The notes below the pieces were generated by a model. It did no database searches. It worked only from the letters and a program-made list of their open reading frames with translations, and was not told the origin of the DNA. 64,000 bases of DNA, taken from NCBI GenBank assembly GCA_029706075.1, contig JAINUG010000052.1, forward strand, positions 175,001 to 239,000. Direction: 5' to 3'. The stretch is from Aldrovandia affinis (Eukaryota; Chordata; Actinopteri; Notacanthiformes; Halosauridae). Positions 10,345-22,040 of this stretch are shown here, piece by piece. A program made the position numbers and the translations under genes. Position 1 is the stretch's first letter; the number at the start of each line of letters is the position of its first letter.

Positions 10345-10840
10345 ATACTACTGAGAGAGAGAGAGAGTGTGAGAGAGAGAGAGAGAGAGAGAATAATAAG
10401 CCTATTATTGTTTTCATTTTTGTTGTTTGCATGTTGATGCCTGTTTCTTTTCTTTTTTCTCCACTAAGCTTTGGCAATGCAATTGTACTTTTTGTCATGC
10501 CAATAAAGCATATACAATTTAATTTAATTTGATTGAATTGAGAGAGAGAGAGAGAAAGAGAGTTAGAGAGAGAGAGAGAGAAAGAAAGTGAGACTTTAAC
10601 TTCTAAAAGGCCTTAAGATTATTTACAGATATAATGATAATAATAATCTAATAATACTCTTATCTAATAATATATCAAACACCGCTAGAATATAACGTAA
10701 CAAAAACAAACAAACAAAAAAAAAACTATCCCAAAAGGAAACTCATTCCTGAAGGCGAGAGAGAGATTAAGGGAGAGAGAGAGAGAGTGAGAAAGAAAGA
10801 GAGAGAGAGTGAGAGAGAACATTTTTATTACGTCTTACTT
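10345..10840 (+). mobile_element. Probable LINE 3' terminus between GA microsatellites
   Basis: The 10420-10545 segment ends TTTTTGTCATGCCAATAAAG followed by AATTTAATTTGATTGAATTG and GAGA repeats. It resembles the 3' tails of fish LINEs that finish in short TTGAA-type repeats. GA-rich arrays lie at 10352-10392, 10540-10590 and 10757-10818. No coding region of the element is attached, so this is only a probable call. Confidence 0.5.
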
Positions 10841-11067
10841 ATTTAACTTCTGGGCAGCATTTCCTGAAACAATTTAACATTGTCATCCTCAGCCAAAAAC
10901 ACAGAAAACACAGAAAACAAGAAGAAATTAACCAAAAAAAGCCCCTCCAAAAAACCCATGAGAATAGAAACCTCAAAAAAAGGAAAAAAGACCATGCTCA
11001 AATATTCATCCTCAATCTACCGTCCTCCACAGAACACAGACTATGCCCTATATGTCATTTAGCAGAC

Positions 11068-12312
11068 GCAACAGGTACATTCAGAACATTATTACAAAAA
11101 ATTCAACACAGCTCCTACTTGTTTTCAACAGTTACATTCAGAACATTATTAAAAATGTTTTCAATATGGTTCCTCCATGTTTTCAAGATGATAACCATCA
11201 CGGAGTGGATGTTGCCAGTGAGTTTTGTTTGCAACGTGCCTGCAATGTTTCTCTGGATGTTCTGAAACTTTGGAACAATTACAGTAATACGTCCTCAGAC
11301 CGTTTGATGGACGTTCCTGTCATAACGTTATCTCCCAACCAAACTGGAAGCTTTTCGTTATTTATTACTGTAATACATAATATTCAAACTCTAACTTGAC
11401 TCTAGACCTAATCAGGAAACCGATCGGGTAGCCAAAGGACATCTGTTGGGACTTGATCCATTTCTCTGGTGTTTCCTCGTTGTCCAAATGGCCACTTTCG
11501 ATCGACCCATTGTAAAATGTACAAGCTCTACTTGTAAATGTGAGAGGTGACGCCCGAGAGTATGCTACATTATAAATTAACACGAGACCACCAACTACTA
11601 CACCAAGAGGTTCAAACAAAACCACCAGAAGATGAAAAAGTGACAATAGTCTGGAACAGTCTAAAAAGACAAGTGAGAGAGCAAGAAGGAGAGAGAGAGT
11701 GAGAAAGAAAAAGAGTGAGAGAGTTGGAAAGAGAGAGAGAGAAAGGGAGAGAGTGAGAGAGAGAGAGAGAAAGAGAGAGTGGGAGAGAAAGAGTGAGAAA
11801 GAAAGAGAGAGTAGGAGAGTGGAAGAGAGGGAGTGAGAAAGAAAGGGAGAGAGTGAGACAGAGAGAGAAAGAGAGGCAGAGATATAGGAGAAAAAGAGGG
11901 GGAGAGAGGAAATTGAGAGCTGAAGCCTCCTTCCTACATCCAGCAGCCACCTGGAGCCACCAAAGTGTAGCAATGTAGCTGGCCAGCTAACACACAACGT
12001 TTCCACAACGTTGGGGAACATCTTGATTAGATTCCAATTTGATTGGGAGATAACGTTATGACAGGAACGCCCATCAAACGGTCTGAGGACGTATTCATTG
12101 TTCCAAAGTTTCAGAACATCCAGAGAAACATTGCAGCACGTTGCAAACAAAACTCACTGACAACATCCGCTCCGTGATGGTTATCATCTTGAAAACATGG
12201 AGGAGCCGTGTTGAAAACATTTGAATAATGTTCTGAATGTAACTGTTGAAAACAAGTAGGAGCCATGCTGAACATTTTTTAATAATGTTCTGAACGTAAC
12301 TGTTGAAAGACC
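11068..12312. mobile_element. Element bounded by ~280-bp inverted repeats
   Basis: The arms at about 11068-11355 and 12025-12312 are close reverse complements. They share AACAGTTACATTCAGAACAT, GATGATAACCATCACGGAG, TCTGGATGTTCTGAAACTTT and CATAACGTTATCTCCCAA. Each arm itself holds two copies of a TACATTCAGAACATTATT subterminal block. The roughly 670-bp centre is a GA-rich array (11680-11920) plus unremarkable sequence, with no transposase. I read it as a non-autonomous DNA transposon of unknown superfamily, and exact ends and target duplication were not resolved. Confidence 0.72.
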
Positions 12313-12326
12313 AAAATCTGTGAACA

Positions 12327-13586
12327 TTGAGGGCCAGGTTTACTAAGGAAATTGTCGCAGCGCAAAAGCAGTCACTGTGATGTGGCTCTTTTGCAGCCGG
12401 AGACACCGACACATTAATGACTGATTTGCTAAGACTGGTTCTATTTACGCAATCAAAGAAATGAAATGCTCTCATTCACAATTTTGTGGTAGGAGACACC
12501 CCTAAAAAAGGGTCTGAAAAAATATGGCATGCTTGTACGTCCAGATCACGCCAAGAAATGGATACCAGGCACGAGTAGCAAAGGACCCATGAAAAAAAGA
12601 AAACTTTAATTTACAGATCAGGAAATAGAGATAATGGTCAATGAGGCACAGTCATAAAAAAGTGATATCACAAAAATCATTAAGCATAACAAAACAAACA
12701 GTAGATGATGTAAAGAAAATATGACATGACGTTAGAGACAAAAGACAAGATCTTTCCTACAACATAAAGTGAGAAAAAGACACCGGTGGAGTTCCAACCG
12801 AGGAAAGAATATTAGAATAAGAATATAGAATAGACATGGCTGAACTTGTGATGGGAGAAAGCTACAGAGTGTCTGAAAGTAAAACTGTATTCACGATTCA
12901 TTCTATACCCTCCTGACTGCATACGCACAATAAGATAATTGTTCAAATTCAGAACTACGTTTTTATACCGACTGCTAGATGACGACAGATTGGTCAATAG
13001 AAATCCTGCACTCTTTTTTCATTTCAAGTTCTAGTAAACAATATGTATGCTATATAGGATATAATGTATATTTACAATTCTGACACAATACTTTCAATGC
13101 CCTACCTAACAGCCAGATTTCTCCGTAGTCCCCGTTGCTTAGTTGTCTGTAGATCAGGTTATTCCTGAAAATAAAGCTGTTGTGACATGAGCCGGGGTAC
13201 TTTGCAACAACATTTGTGATTATTTATTTTGACAGCCCCTAGCACCACGGAGAGCTCAATGCAAAATGCGGATTGTGAAATGTCTAGGCTATATCAGCGC
13301 TCAGCAAAATGCCGCCTGCTTCCAAGGGTTCTTAAAATACTCACACAAAGAGGAGAGTCACAATTGAGGCATGCTTTATTCAATCTGACAGAATAATTCA
13401 CTGACCTTATTTACAAAATCTCCACCCTGTTTTAGTGCGTTCACCCCAGGTGCATGAACAAATGTAACTATTCATCTAAATTGCATCCTAATAGCGATTT
13501 GACCCATTGCGACCGTTTAGTAAGTCCGACGTACACATGGCATTGGAAAAGCCGTCGCAATCCTTTATCAAATCTGGCCCTGCAAT
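12327..13586. mobile_element. DNA transposon with GAGGGCCAG(A/G)TTTACTAA ends
   Basis: The left end (GGGCCAGGTTTACTAAGG, then TTGTCGCAGCGC) matches the reverse complement of the right end (AGGGCCAGATTTGATAAAGG, then ATTGCGACGGC). The interior of about 1.2 kb has no recognisable transposase. The same left end recurs at 47952, which supports a dispersed family. Such ends are common in fish elements related to PIF/Harbinger, but I did not find a clear target duplication, so the superfamily stays open. Confidence 0.65.
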
Positions 13587-13694
13587 GTTTCTTGGGATTT
13601 AAAAATTATGTTCAGGGCGACAGCCAGGAAAGTGGACCGATTGACGCATTGGGAACCTTTACCCAAACTTCCAGTGAAAGCTCTGGCAACCAAA

Positions 13695-13865
13695 ACCTGT
13701 TGGCTGGGAGGGCTCGTGACCGAGAGGTTGCAGGTTCAACTCCCTGGCGGTGACACTGCTATTGCACACGGTCCTAGACCTGGATGGCTTCTGTGTGCTG
13801 CATGCCTGTGTAAGTCACCTTGCATAGGCATCTCCAACAAATCAAGAAAAGTAGTCAAAGATTTA
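13695..13865 (+). mobile_element. tRNA-derived SINE fragment
   Basis: It contains a B-box-like GGTTGCAGGTTCAACTCCC followed by GGCGGTGACACTGCTATTGC and a diverged body (TGTGTAAGTCACCTTGCATA). The A-box half is degraded. Confidence 0.65.
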
Positions 13866-14111
13866 CTTATCCACCACCTGGACAAACATTAAATACACTT
13901 ACATAATAATATTACTACTACTAATACTGCAAATAACCTGAGAGAGAAGCTCATTTTGACAGATGTAAAATGACAGACACTGTAAAAAGGCTCATCTACA
14001 TGTCAGACATAAATTGCAGGAAATGGGGGCAGTTGAGAGACATTTTCATGAGCCCCCTCGTAAAATAGGAATCTGGGTTTGGGTGCAAACTAGCTGGGAA
14101 TAGATATGGGA

Positions 14112-14196
14112 CTGTGTGTGTGTATATGTGTGTGTGATTGTGTGTGTGTGCATGTGCGCATGTGTGTGTGTGTGTGTGTGTGCATGTGTGCATGTG
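14112..14196. repeat. (GT)n microsatellite
   Basis: Interrupted GT dinucleotides. A second short (CA)n tract is at 14551-14583. Confidence 0.9.
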
Positions 14197-14689
14197 ACAG
14201 GGCGATGGACATATAGAAGAGAAGGAGGAATGTAAAGGCATGGAAAACAGAGAGAGAGGAGGATGAGCCAAACACAGTGTTTAGAAGGATGTGCTGGTGC
14301 ATATATAGTAACAGAGACAGGAGGCAATCTCAAGTGTTCAGGGAAGAGTTTCTGTTTTGGGCTGTGGAAACGTGCCCTGATGTTCCCACAGGTTTGTGAG
14401 CAGGATGTTTATTAAACCTGGTGCCAAATAACCCCGTGCTGGGCAGCACTGTCACAGTGGGGGAGTCTTTGGCCTTCTACTTCTGAGTCAAAAACAGGAT
14501 AACCAACCCCTCCAGACCTGCAGTGGGGCAAAGACAACGCCTGGCTCTACACACACACACACACACACACAGACACACACACAAATCTCTCCACTTCCTG
14601 GACGTTTCGCAGTCGCGCTGCTGAGATGACCCAACACTGTCCCGGCCGGATGGGCGCTGCAGCCCGGCATGTTTTAGGGTCGCTGCCTA

Positions 14690-15115
14690 CACTCCTCCAG
14701 TCGCACGATCCGGAATGTTCCTCCGTAGGCGCTGTGCAGCACAAAGGGGGGGGCCCTTAGCCGAACAATGAGCAATCCGTCTGTGGCCTGGCAGGACGCG
14801 CGGACAGAGGGAGCTGCGCGGCCCCGCCCGTCTATTCTCGGAAATGGCGAAGGGGGGGTTCAGCTCGCCCGGCGGAATCACGGCGATCCTCGCGGGGCTG
14901 TAAATACACCGCCACCGGTGACTCAATGGAAACGGCGGGCCGAAACCGCGGATTTACAAAAGCGCGGGGGCGACGGGGCGAACGGCAATGGCACACCGCG
15001 CTCAAACCTGCGGCAGTGCCGGGGCGGTACCTGTGAGACGCGCTCAGGGGGACCTTCATCTGTGGTGGCTCGCAAAGGCACTCTCGAGAACGCCTGCGAG
15101 AGAAGCTTTTAACTT
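14690..15115. promoter_or_regulatory. CpG-rich block in intron 1, possible promoter or enhancer
   Basis: GC-rich sequence with many CpG dinucleotides (for example GCGCGGCCCCGCCCG, GCCGAAACCGCGG and GGGGCGACGGGGCGAACGG), unlike the surrounding AT-rich intron. It contains GC-box-like CCCCGCCC. Open frames exist on both strands, but none has a recognisable domain. It could be an internal promoter or regulatory element of the semaphorin gene, which is inference from composition only. Confidence 0.4.
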
Positions 15116-15180
15116 GGCCTTGCAACATGGGTTTTTGGATAATTATGATGAAATCTTGAAATGTATCCGATACAAAAGCT

Positions 15181-15508
15181 TGACCCTCACAGGTAATCTA
15201 CAGCCATAACCCTCACAGGTAATATACAGCCATAACCCTCACAGGCAATATACAGCCATGGCCCTCACAGGTAATCTACAGCCATAACCCTCACCGGCAA
15301 TATACAGCCATGACCCTCACAGGTAATCTACAGCCATGACCCTCACAGGTAATCTACAGCCATAACCCTCACAGGCAATATACTGCCATGACCCTCACAG
15401 GTCATATGCCGCCATGACCCTCACAGGCAATATACTGCCATGACCCTCACAGGTAATATGCCGCCATGGCCCTCGCAGGTAATATACAGCCATGACCCTC
15501 ACAGGTCC
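15181..15508. repeat. Minisatellite, unit about 25 bp (CCCTCACAGGTAATATACAG)
   Basis: About 13 copies of CCATGACCCTCACAGG(T/C)AAT(A/C)TACAG with single-base variation. It lies between the two CpG-rich blocks. Confidence 0.95.
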
Positions 15509-15699
15509 CATGGCTTTCCTTCAGGTACGGAATCATAGCCGAACTTAGATAATCTCTCGTTCGTTCATGGGTCTGTCCTTAGAAGCTGGTCAGTGTCTCT
15601 GTCTCTCAGACATTTGCCTGCTCTGCTGCAACTCAGACCTCCTGCACTACACATCCTAGACCTGACTGAACCCCGACATGGGGGGAGTGTGGTGCCGAA

Positions 15700-15990
15700 A
15701 ATCCACAAATCTCCACAGGCGCTGATCCGTGCAGAGTTTTAATACCGACACAATCGGCTCCTTTTCTCCCCCGCCGATAACGCCGACTTTTCAAAGAGCA
15801 GCGGGAAGTGGCGCAGAGAAGCGCTAATTCCCTTTCAAGCAGATAACCTTCTTCCCCGCGCGGCGGGCAGAGCTCCACGCGATCGCAACCGCAACACCAC
15901 CCTTGAGCCTTAAAAAACAGACCTCGCTTTAGGGAGGTGATCCTCTTACGGTAGCGTGCTCTCCCCGCCGGGGCCACAGACCCCTCGCTT
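15700..15990. promoter_or_regulatory. Second CpG-rich block in intron 1
   Basis: CpG-rich sequence including CCCGCCGATAACGCCGAC, CCGCGCGGCGGGCAGAG and CCCCGCCGGGGCC. No splice-bounded coding frame was recognised. It is paired with the block at 14690-15115 around a minisatellite. Confidence 0.35.
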
Positions 15991-16389
15991 AAAAAGCTTG
16001 GGATTAGGCCGGCTTTCTGCAACGTGTTTAAAATCAATCCGTCCAGTGTGTGATTTAAGACTCATTTTGGCACGTATGTTTCCCGTCTCGAAGCGATCTG
16101 TCGAAAAATGATATCCCAAAAAAGAGCTTTTGAAAGATTTGCATTAGCATCGTGTTTGCTGTTCAGTCTTGAGTGAGAACTCCAACCACTCACTCATCAA
16201 AGGGCTTAGAGCCCCGCATTGAAATAAAAAATAAAAAAACTGACAAAAAAGTAACCATACCCCTAAATGTACAATAAAAATAAACCTAATATTGACTATT
16301 CTGTACACAGAATCATACAGGAAATAAGTGTTATTACTTAAATATAACTATTGTATTATGTAGATTGCTTTAAATGACAACCCTGCACC

Positions 16390-16625
16390 AATTACTCAAT
16401 TATAATCTCTGGAATTCACTGCCAGAGGACATCACAGCTGCGCAAACAAAGTCTTCCTTTACAAAACCCCATTTAAAAAAAACTTTTTAAAAAGCTTTTA
16501 ATTCCTGTTCTTCTTATTTTAACCTCATTACCTGTATTTTGCTGTAAGCCCTGCATTTATATTTGGCACACAAAACTGTTTTAATTGTAACTGCCTCATC
16601 ACATTATTTTATATTCTATTTTATT
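16390..16625 (+). mobile_element. LINE 3' fragment
   Basis: A short reading WNSLPEDITAAQTKSSF resembles the very C-terminal WNSLP motif of L2/CR1-type LINE proteins. It is followed by an AT-rich 3' region. It is 5'-truncated and has no catalytic part. Confidence 0.6.
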
Positions 16626-16654
16626 ATGATTACTACCATTATCTCCTGCTCTTC

Positions 16655-16850
16655 CAGAGTGTTTCGGAGCCTGTGAGGGAGCACAGGGTTTTTCGCGTTT
16701 CGTAGCCTGTGAACGAGCAGAGAGGTTTCTGTGTTTCGTAGTGTGTGAACGAGCACAGGAATTTCTCTGTTTTGTATTGTATGAATGAGCACTGGGGTGT
16801 CTGCGTTTCGTAGTGTGTGAGGCCTGTGTACGAGCTCAGAGGTGCTGGCT
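16655..16850. repeat. Degenerate tandem repeat, unit about 43-46 bp
   Basis: Four to five copies of (T/C)GTTTCGTAG(C/T)(C/G)TGTGAACGAGCACAG with variable spacers. Confidence 0.8.
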
Positions 16851-17179
16851 GGTGTCTCTGGCTACCTGCCCTGTCCAGGAGGGGACCCGGGGAACGTTCT
16901 GGACTGCGGCCAGAATAAGAGCCTGGAAACTGGGTCGCAGTCCAGGCAGGAGAGAGACGCTGTGGAGAACAGGCCTGAACACAGCCACTGTGAACAGGTG
17001 TAGAGTCACCTGGTGACTGTGACCAGTTGTAGAGATTTATTTTTAAACAATTACTTTAGTCAAATTTTTTTAAAACACCATTGACAGTGGTACATTTCCT
17101 TGAATTGCAAAAAATGCCCCATGAGGGTTCCTCAATTCATAAATTGAATTTCAATGAATGTCCTGTACTGACTGAATTG

Positions 17180-17600
17180 AAGTGGAACTGACCCCTCTGG
17201 TGTCGAGCCTCGAGCACAGGGGTGAAGCAGGGCCGCGCGTGGGGGGGTGGGGGAGGGAGGCTGTGCGGTTCTGGCTCTGGGCCCTGGGGTTCTGCCCTGG
17301 GCTTCCCCTTCTCTCGCTCTCTCTCTCCTCTCTCTCCCCTCTCTCCAGGGGCCACTGCGGCCGCGCCCGCTATTTATACCCCCCACGCGCCGGCCCTAAT
17401 ACACCCCCCCACGCGCCTGTCCCTTTCTCAGAACAGGAATCAGTTTCAGCCTCACACACGCAAGCAAACCCCCCCCCCCCATGCCGCCCCCCACCTTTGT
17501 CACCCCCCACCCCGGCACTAATCTCATCTCCCCTCCTCCCTCTATCGTTCCCCCTCTCCCCCTCAGTCTGACTCTAACTCGGACACTAAAGCCCTGTCCT
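17180..17600. repeat. GC/CT-rich low-complexity sequence
   Basis: Polypyrimidine CTCTCTCTCC and CCCCCC tracts. The proline- and serine-rich open frames here are composition artefacts. Confidence 0.65.
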
Positions 17601-17644
17601 TATGCTGCTCACAGCGACGTTATTTACAGCTCATGGAGCGGGGA

Positions 17645-17785
17645 GAGTGTGTGGAGACAGATTCATCCGTTCATCAGTAACTCAGCCCCGTCTTGTTAGT
17701 GGAGAGAGATTCATCCATTCATCAGTAACTCAGCTCCGTCCTGTTAGAGACAGATTCATCCATTCATCAGTAACTGCCCCGTCCT
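17645..17785. repeat. Short tandem repeat, unit about 45-55 bp
   Basis: Three copies of AGATTCATCC(A/G)TTCATCAGTAACT followed by CCCGTC(C/T)TGTTAG with shortening. Confidence 0.85.
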
Positions 17786-17789
17786 GTTA

Positions 17790-18555
17790 TAGTGTCACTC
17801 GTTTCCATGACAGCGCCGGGTTGGCTCTTTGATAAATGCAGGAAGACCTGACCTGACCTGAAGCTCTGATTCGCATCAGCACACACACCTGAGCCGCACG
17901 TAAGGACTGGGACCCGTCTCCTCATCCTGCAGAAAGCGAGGCCATTAACCTCCTGCAGATATTATATGTATGTAAACATTATCCTCCCCAGTCACTAGTG
18001 TTACAGCCAATCCTGCCATGCCACCTTACCCTCTCAGAAAAACACAAAGGAAAAAAGGCCTTGTGTATATTACATTAATATTTACACGTGTTAAGGGGGT
18101 GTATATTGTTAATTAGCGAATAAAAGGGTCTTTGCTGGCCCACATGAGACAGGTGGAAGAGAGAGGTTGTGTCGCCCTGTAATTATGAGACCGCTCAAAC
18201 TCTGCCTGCTTCCTGTGGTCTGTCACAGCCCTGCCATGTGCTGTCCGACTGCCCGGACCAGGTATTCGGGCGGATCAGAACCCGCCATACAAACAACGGT
18301 GTAATCATCGCACTCATTCAGCATCAGTGCCATCAAAGTCTTCACCCAATCGCTCGAAACAGGGGGAATATACAATTACCAGTGATGAGTGGGAGAAAGA
18401 GGAGGGAAATCCCCAGTTCTCTGATGTGTTTTTTCCTATATAAACACAATGGAGTTTTGTTGAAACACTTCTTACACGGTCTGTGTGTCAAACAGAGGCT
18501 GGGAAACAAGCTATTGATGCAAGGAGCTTTTTTACAGATCTCTCTTTAGCAAAAA
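17790..18555. other. Intron sequence with nothing recognised
   Basis: No gene or mobile-element structure is supported. It is followed at 18565-18625 by a GT-rich tract, which is the target into which the LTR element inserted. Confidence 0.4.
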
Positions 18556-18631
18556 CACAAATGTACAAGTGTGTGTGTATGTGTGAGTGAGGGTGTGTGT
18601 GCATGCGTGTGAGTGTGTGTGTGTATTGTAG

Positions 18632-18727
18632 TGTCCCTTGGGGTGGGGTGACACTCCAGGACCTTTTCAGAGGGCACAGGCAAGTGAATAATCCGGAGGA
18701 GGCAGTATTTTAAACAAAACAATAATT
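18632..18727 (-). repeat. 3' LTR of the non-autonomous element, terminal part
   Basis: This part aligns with 24713-24805 and breaks off at ...AAACAAAACAATAATT where the LINE begins. The remainder of the same LTR is 22397-22779. Confidence 0.85.
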
Positions 18728-18779
18728 TAATTAAACTAAATTCCTGAGTTATATAACAAATTCTGGCCGGACATCCAAC

Positions 18780-21477
18780 CTATGTTAATGCCTGTATTAC
18801 AGGATTTATTTGATCAAGGCTCCATCCCTGACACTTGGAACATGGCTTCTATTTGCCTAATTTTAAAAAGTCACAAAGATCCTCATATAGGATCATACAT
18901 CATATAGGCCCATCAGCCTATTAAACGCTGACTGTAAAATCTTGCCCAAAATTCTTGCCCGTAGATTGGAGAAAATACTCCCAAACATTATCAAACCTGA
19001 TCAAACAGGGTTTGTAAAATCCTGATACGGTTCTGATAATCTGCGTCGTCTTTTCAACATCATAGACTCAATTGATCGAAAGAAAGTCCCTGCATGAATT
19101 GTCTCTCTAGATGCCGAAAAGGCTTTTGACAGGGTGGAGTGGGAGTTCCTTTTCACCACTCTTCAGAAATTTTATTTGGGATCAAATTTCATAAACCTTG
19201 TCAAACTGTTGTACTCCAATCCTCAAGCTGTAGTAGCCACAAATGGCCTCTCTTCTAATAGATTTAAGATCAAAAGAGGCACAAGGCAGGGATGCCCTCT
19301 CTCACCCCTTTTATTTGGTAATAGAACCTCTGGCTGAAGCAATGAGGATGAATAAAAATGTCTCTGGTGTCTTTATAGGAGATGAGGAGCATACAATCTC
19401 TCTGTACGCCGATGATGTCCTTTTATATATTACAAATCCAGAACAATCCATTCCTGCTGTGTTGGAAGTTATCTCACAATATGGTTTGCTCTCAGGTTAT
19501 AAGATCAATTTAACTAAATCTATGGCACTACCCTTAAACATTCCATCAGCTGTTAATATCATATCTATATCTCCTTTCCATCTAGCTGAGGTGGGCTTTA
19601 AATATTTGGGTATATTTGTTGCACCAGATTTGAGAAATCTTTTCTGTAAAACTTACCATCGCTTAATTAAGAAAATTAAGCTTGATCTAACCAATTGGTG
19701 CTCTGCTTTTTTGGGAGGATTAATGTGATAAGGATGAACATCCTACCCTGCTTAATCTATTTCAGTCTCTTCCTTGCCATCTACCAAGTTGGCCGCTCAG
19801 AAGGGCATTGTGGAAGGCGTCGGTCTCAGCAGCTAATCAGGACGATTAGCGGCCACGCCTACTGGCAGAGCAGTAAGCGCACACACCGGTCCTGTCGATA
19901 ATAATTACAACTGTGTGCTTTAAGACTGCTCTGTTCCCTTCAGTAGGTGGCTGGAACCAGAGGAGAGGCGTTTGAGACCGAGGAGCGAGAAAAGGACAAC
20001 AAAAGAAAAGCGAAAGAAAAGTGAAAGCAAATATCGAACGGACTAAGAAAGAGCCGGTTCGATATTGTGTAATTTAGTTTTGGTCTTTTCATTTAGTTAC
20101 CCGAAAGCTTCGCGGCAATTAGGGTGACGAGTTTGGTTGTGTTTGGTTGTGTTTATAAGTGTTTATTATTTTACGCTCCCGGTGCTCGTTCTCGGCCCAG
20201 TGTGGGAACAGAGAACGCGCCGAAAATAAAATAAATAAAAGTCCGGTCCGTAGACCGAAAAAACTCCACTCCGTGTCTGGACTGCTCTGTCCCCGTCCAG
20301 GGTGTGTCACGTGGTGTGTGACAGGCATGTTGGCCACTTTTTTGTAATTATTTGAAAAAGTCTTTGTCTAAATTCATTTGGAATTTGAAAAAAAAAAAAA
20401 AAGAATTAGATTTACTCAATTAATGAAACCTAAAATATAGGGGGGTGCCGATGTGCCAAATTTCCAAATGTATTACTGGTCTGCTCAACTGAGACATATG
20501 ATTAGCTGGTACTTGGACAGGAAAGACTCTCTTTGGGTCAACATTAAATCTACTTCCTGCCACCGACTATCACTACGGTCCTTACCATTTATCAACAACA
20601 TAAAACAGACACGATGCATCACAGACAACTTTGTTGTATATAACACTCTCCTAGCTTGGAAAGATGTGAAACTATATCTCAAGATACCTATGGGTTTATC
20701 TCGGTTTTCTCCAACGGCCCCCAATCCTGATTTCCCCCCACAACTGAAAAACATGGGACTCTTGGTATGGAGTAAGAAGGGAATATTAGATCTTTCATGT
20801 CTCTTTGCCCAGGAAACCTTAAAAACATTTCAACAGATTCAAACTGAATATGATATACAGTACCTAGAACTGATTTTTATAAGTTTCTCCAACTACGACA
20901 CTTCATCAAGTGTCTCATTATCAAAAACAGACTATGACTAAATATAACAGAATTGGAAACATTCTTTACAACATCTGCTGGTCTTAAGGGAACTATATCT
21001 AAAATGTACACCATTCTTTCTAATAATTGTACATCATCCTACACAAGCTTGAAACGGATTTGGGAAAAGGACTTGGGACGTATGTTTGATGAGGAGGATT
21101 GGGTGTCAATTTGTGAAGGGTTGTACCCTAAATGTACTTCTATTAACATGCAAGAGCTTAATTTGACATTTCTTAATAGATTTTATCGAACATCAATTCG
21201 CCTACATAAAATATACCCAGATACATCAGACCTATGTCCCAAGTGTCAATCCCAGAAGGGCACCTTCATTCACCTTTTTTGGGAATGTGACAAAATCCAG
21301 CTATTCTGGAACAATGTACATTCCGTAATTGAAAATATCCTTGGCCTAAGTTTTAAGATGTTACCGCCCTTATACCTTTTGAATAGCAGCTCCGGATTAA
21401 CACTAGACAAAGATATAAAACGTTTATTCTCCATACTTATTTATTTAGCAAAAAAATGTGTACTAACATTACGTTAA
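18780..21477 (+). pseudogene. L1/Tx1-like LINE ORF2 remnant (reverse transcriptase and C-terminus)
   Basis: Readable in several frames: DTWNMASICLILKSHKDP, YRPISLLNADCKIL, LDAEKAFDRVEWEFLFTTL, RGTRQGCPLSPLLF, SLYADDVLLYITNPE (catalytic YADD) and GFKYLGIFVAPDL. After the solo LTR come GADVPNFQMYYWSAQLRHMI and KNMGLLVWSKKG. The last part is a C-terminal LCPKCQSQKGTFIHLFWECD, a CCHC-like motif typical of this LINE group. Stops and frameshifts (near 19020, 19097, 19320 and 20440) make it inactive. Confidence 0.9.
19809..20323. mobile_element. Solo LTR with 5-bp target duplication GGCAT
   Basis: A 515-bp segment begins TGTGGAAGGCGTCGG and ends GTGGTGTGTGACA (TGT...ACA). It is flanked by GGCAT at 19804-19808 and 20324-20328. 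It has AAAATAAAATAAATAAAAGT near 20224, a possible polyadenylation region. No internal retroviral or Gypsy sequence adjoins it, so it fits a recombined solo LTR. It interrupts the LINE reading. Orientation was not firmly decided, but the AATAAA suggests plus. Confidence 0.8.
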
Positions 21478-21749
21478 ATGTGGCACACAGATATCTAATG
21501 TCGTCCCCTTGGAAAGACTAACGTATGATATCCACCAGAAAACTGATAAATTCTGGAGGATATGGTCCCTTTTGTGGACATATATTGATGGCCTTTCCTG
21601 ACTCATATTGCCACCACAATCCTTAATGGAGGATACGTACATGCACGCATACATAAACAAACACCCACATATACATGTACACACACACTCAGCGCCACTG
21701 TGCATGCAAATACACACACACTCACACCCATATACATTCGTATACTTAC

Positions 21750-22040
21750 TAGGGCTGTAACAATGCATTGGTGCATCGCGATTTGGAATGCTAGAATCAC
21801 AATTTTAATGTGTGCAGTTTTGATTCTGGTCCCCAATCTTCTAGAGTTCCTGCTAGAGTCACTCTAGAGTCTGCTAGTCACATTTGTGTATTTAACATTT
21901 TTTGTCTGAATATTTTTCTATTAATATTAATCAAATTGCATCAAATCATGGTCAAATGAGAGATTTCATTATACATTGAATCATTGCCTCAAGAATCATA
22001 ATCGAATCAGTTGCTGTTAAAACGTATCGTTACACCCCTA
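21750..22040. mobile_element. hAT-type MITE with 8-bp target duplication
   Basis: A 291-bp element with imperfect ends TAGGGCTGTAACAATG and TATCGTTACACCCCTA. It is flanked by perfect ATACTTAC duplications (21742-21749 and 22041-22048). It is too short for a transposase and AT-rich inside. It sits in the 3' non-coding part of the LINE. Confidence 0.88.

Noticed and set aside
10880-11062. 60-codon lysine-rich frame as a small gene
   Set aside because: Low-complexity A-rich sequence. It could be a LINE fragment, but nothing specific supports a gene.
11365-12150. 261-codon minus-strand frame rich in S, L and F
   Set aside because: It reads through a GA/CT array (11680-11920) between the arms of an inverted-repeat element.
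14768-15112. 114-codon frame in the CpG-rich block
   Set aside because: Open frames on both strands are expected from GC-rich, stop-poor sequence. No domain or splice context.
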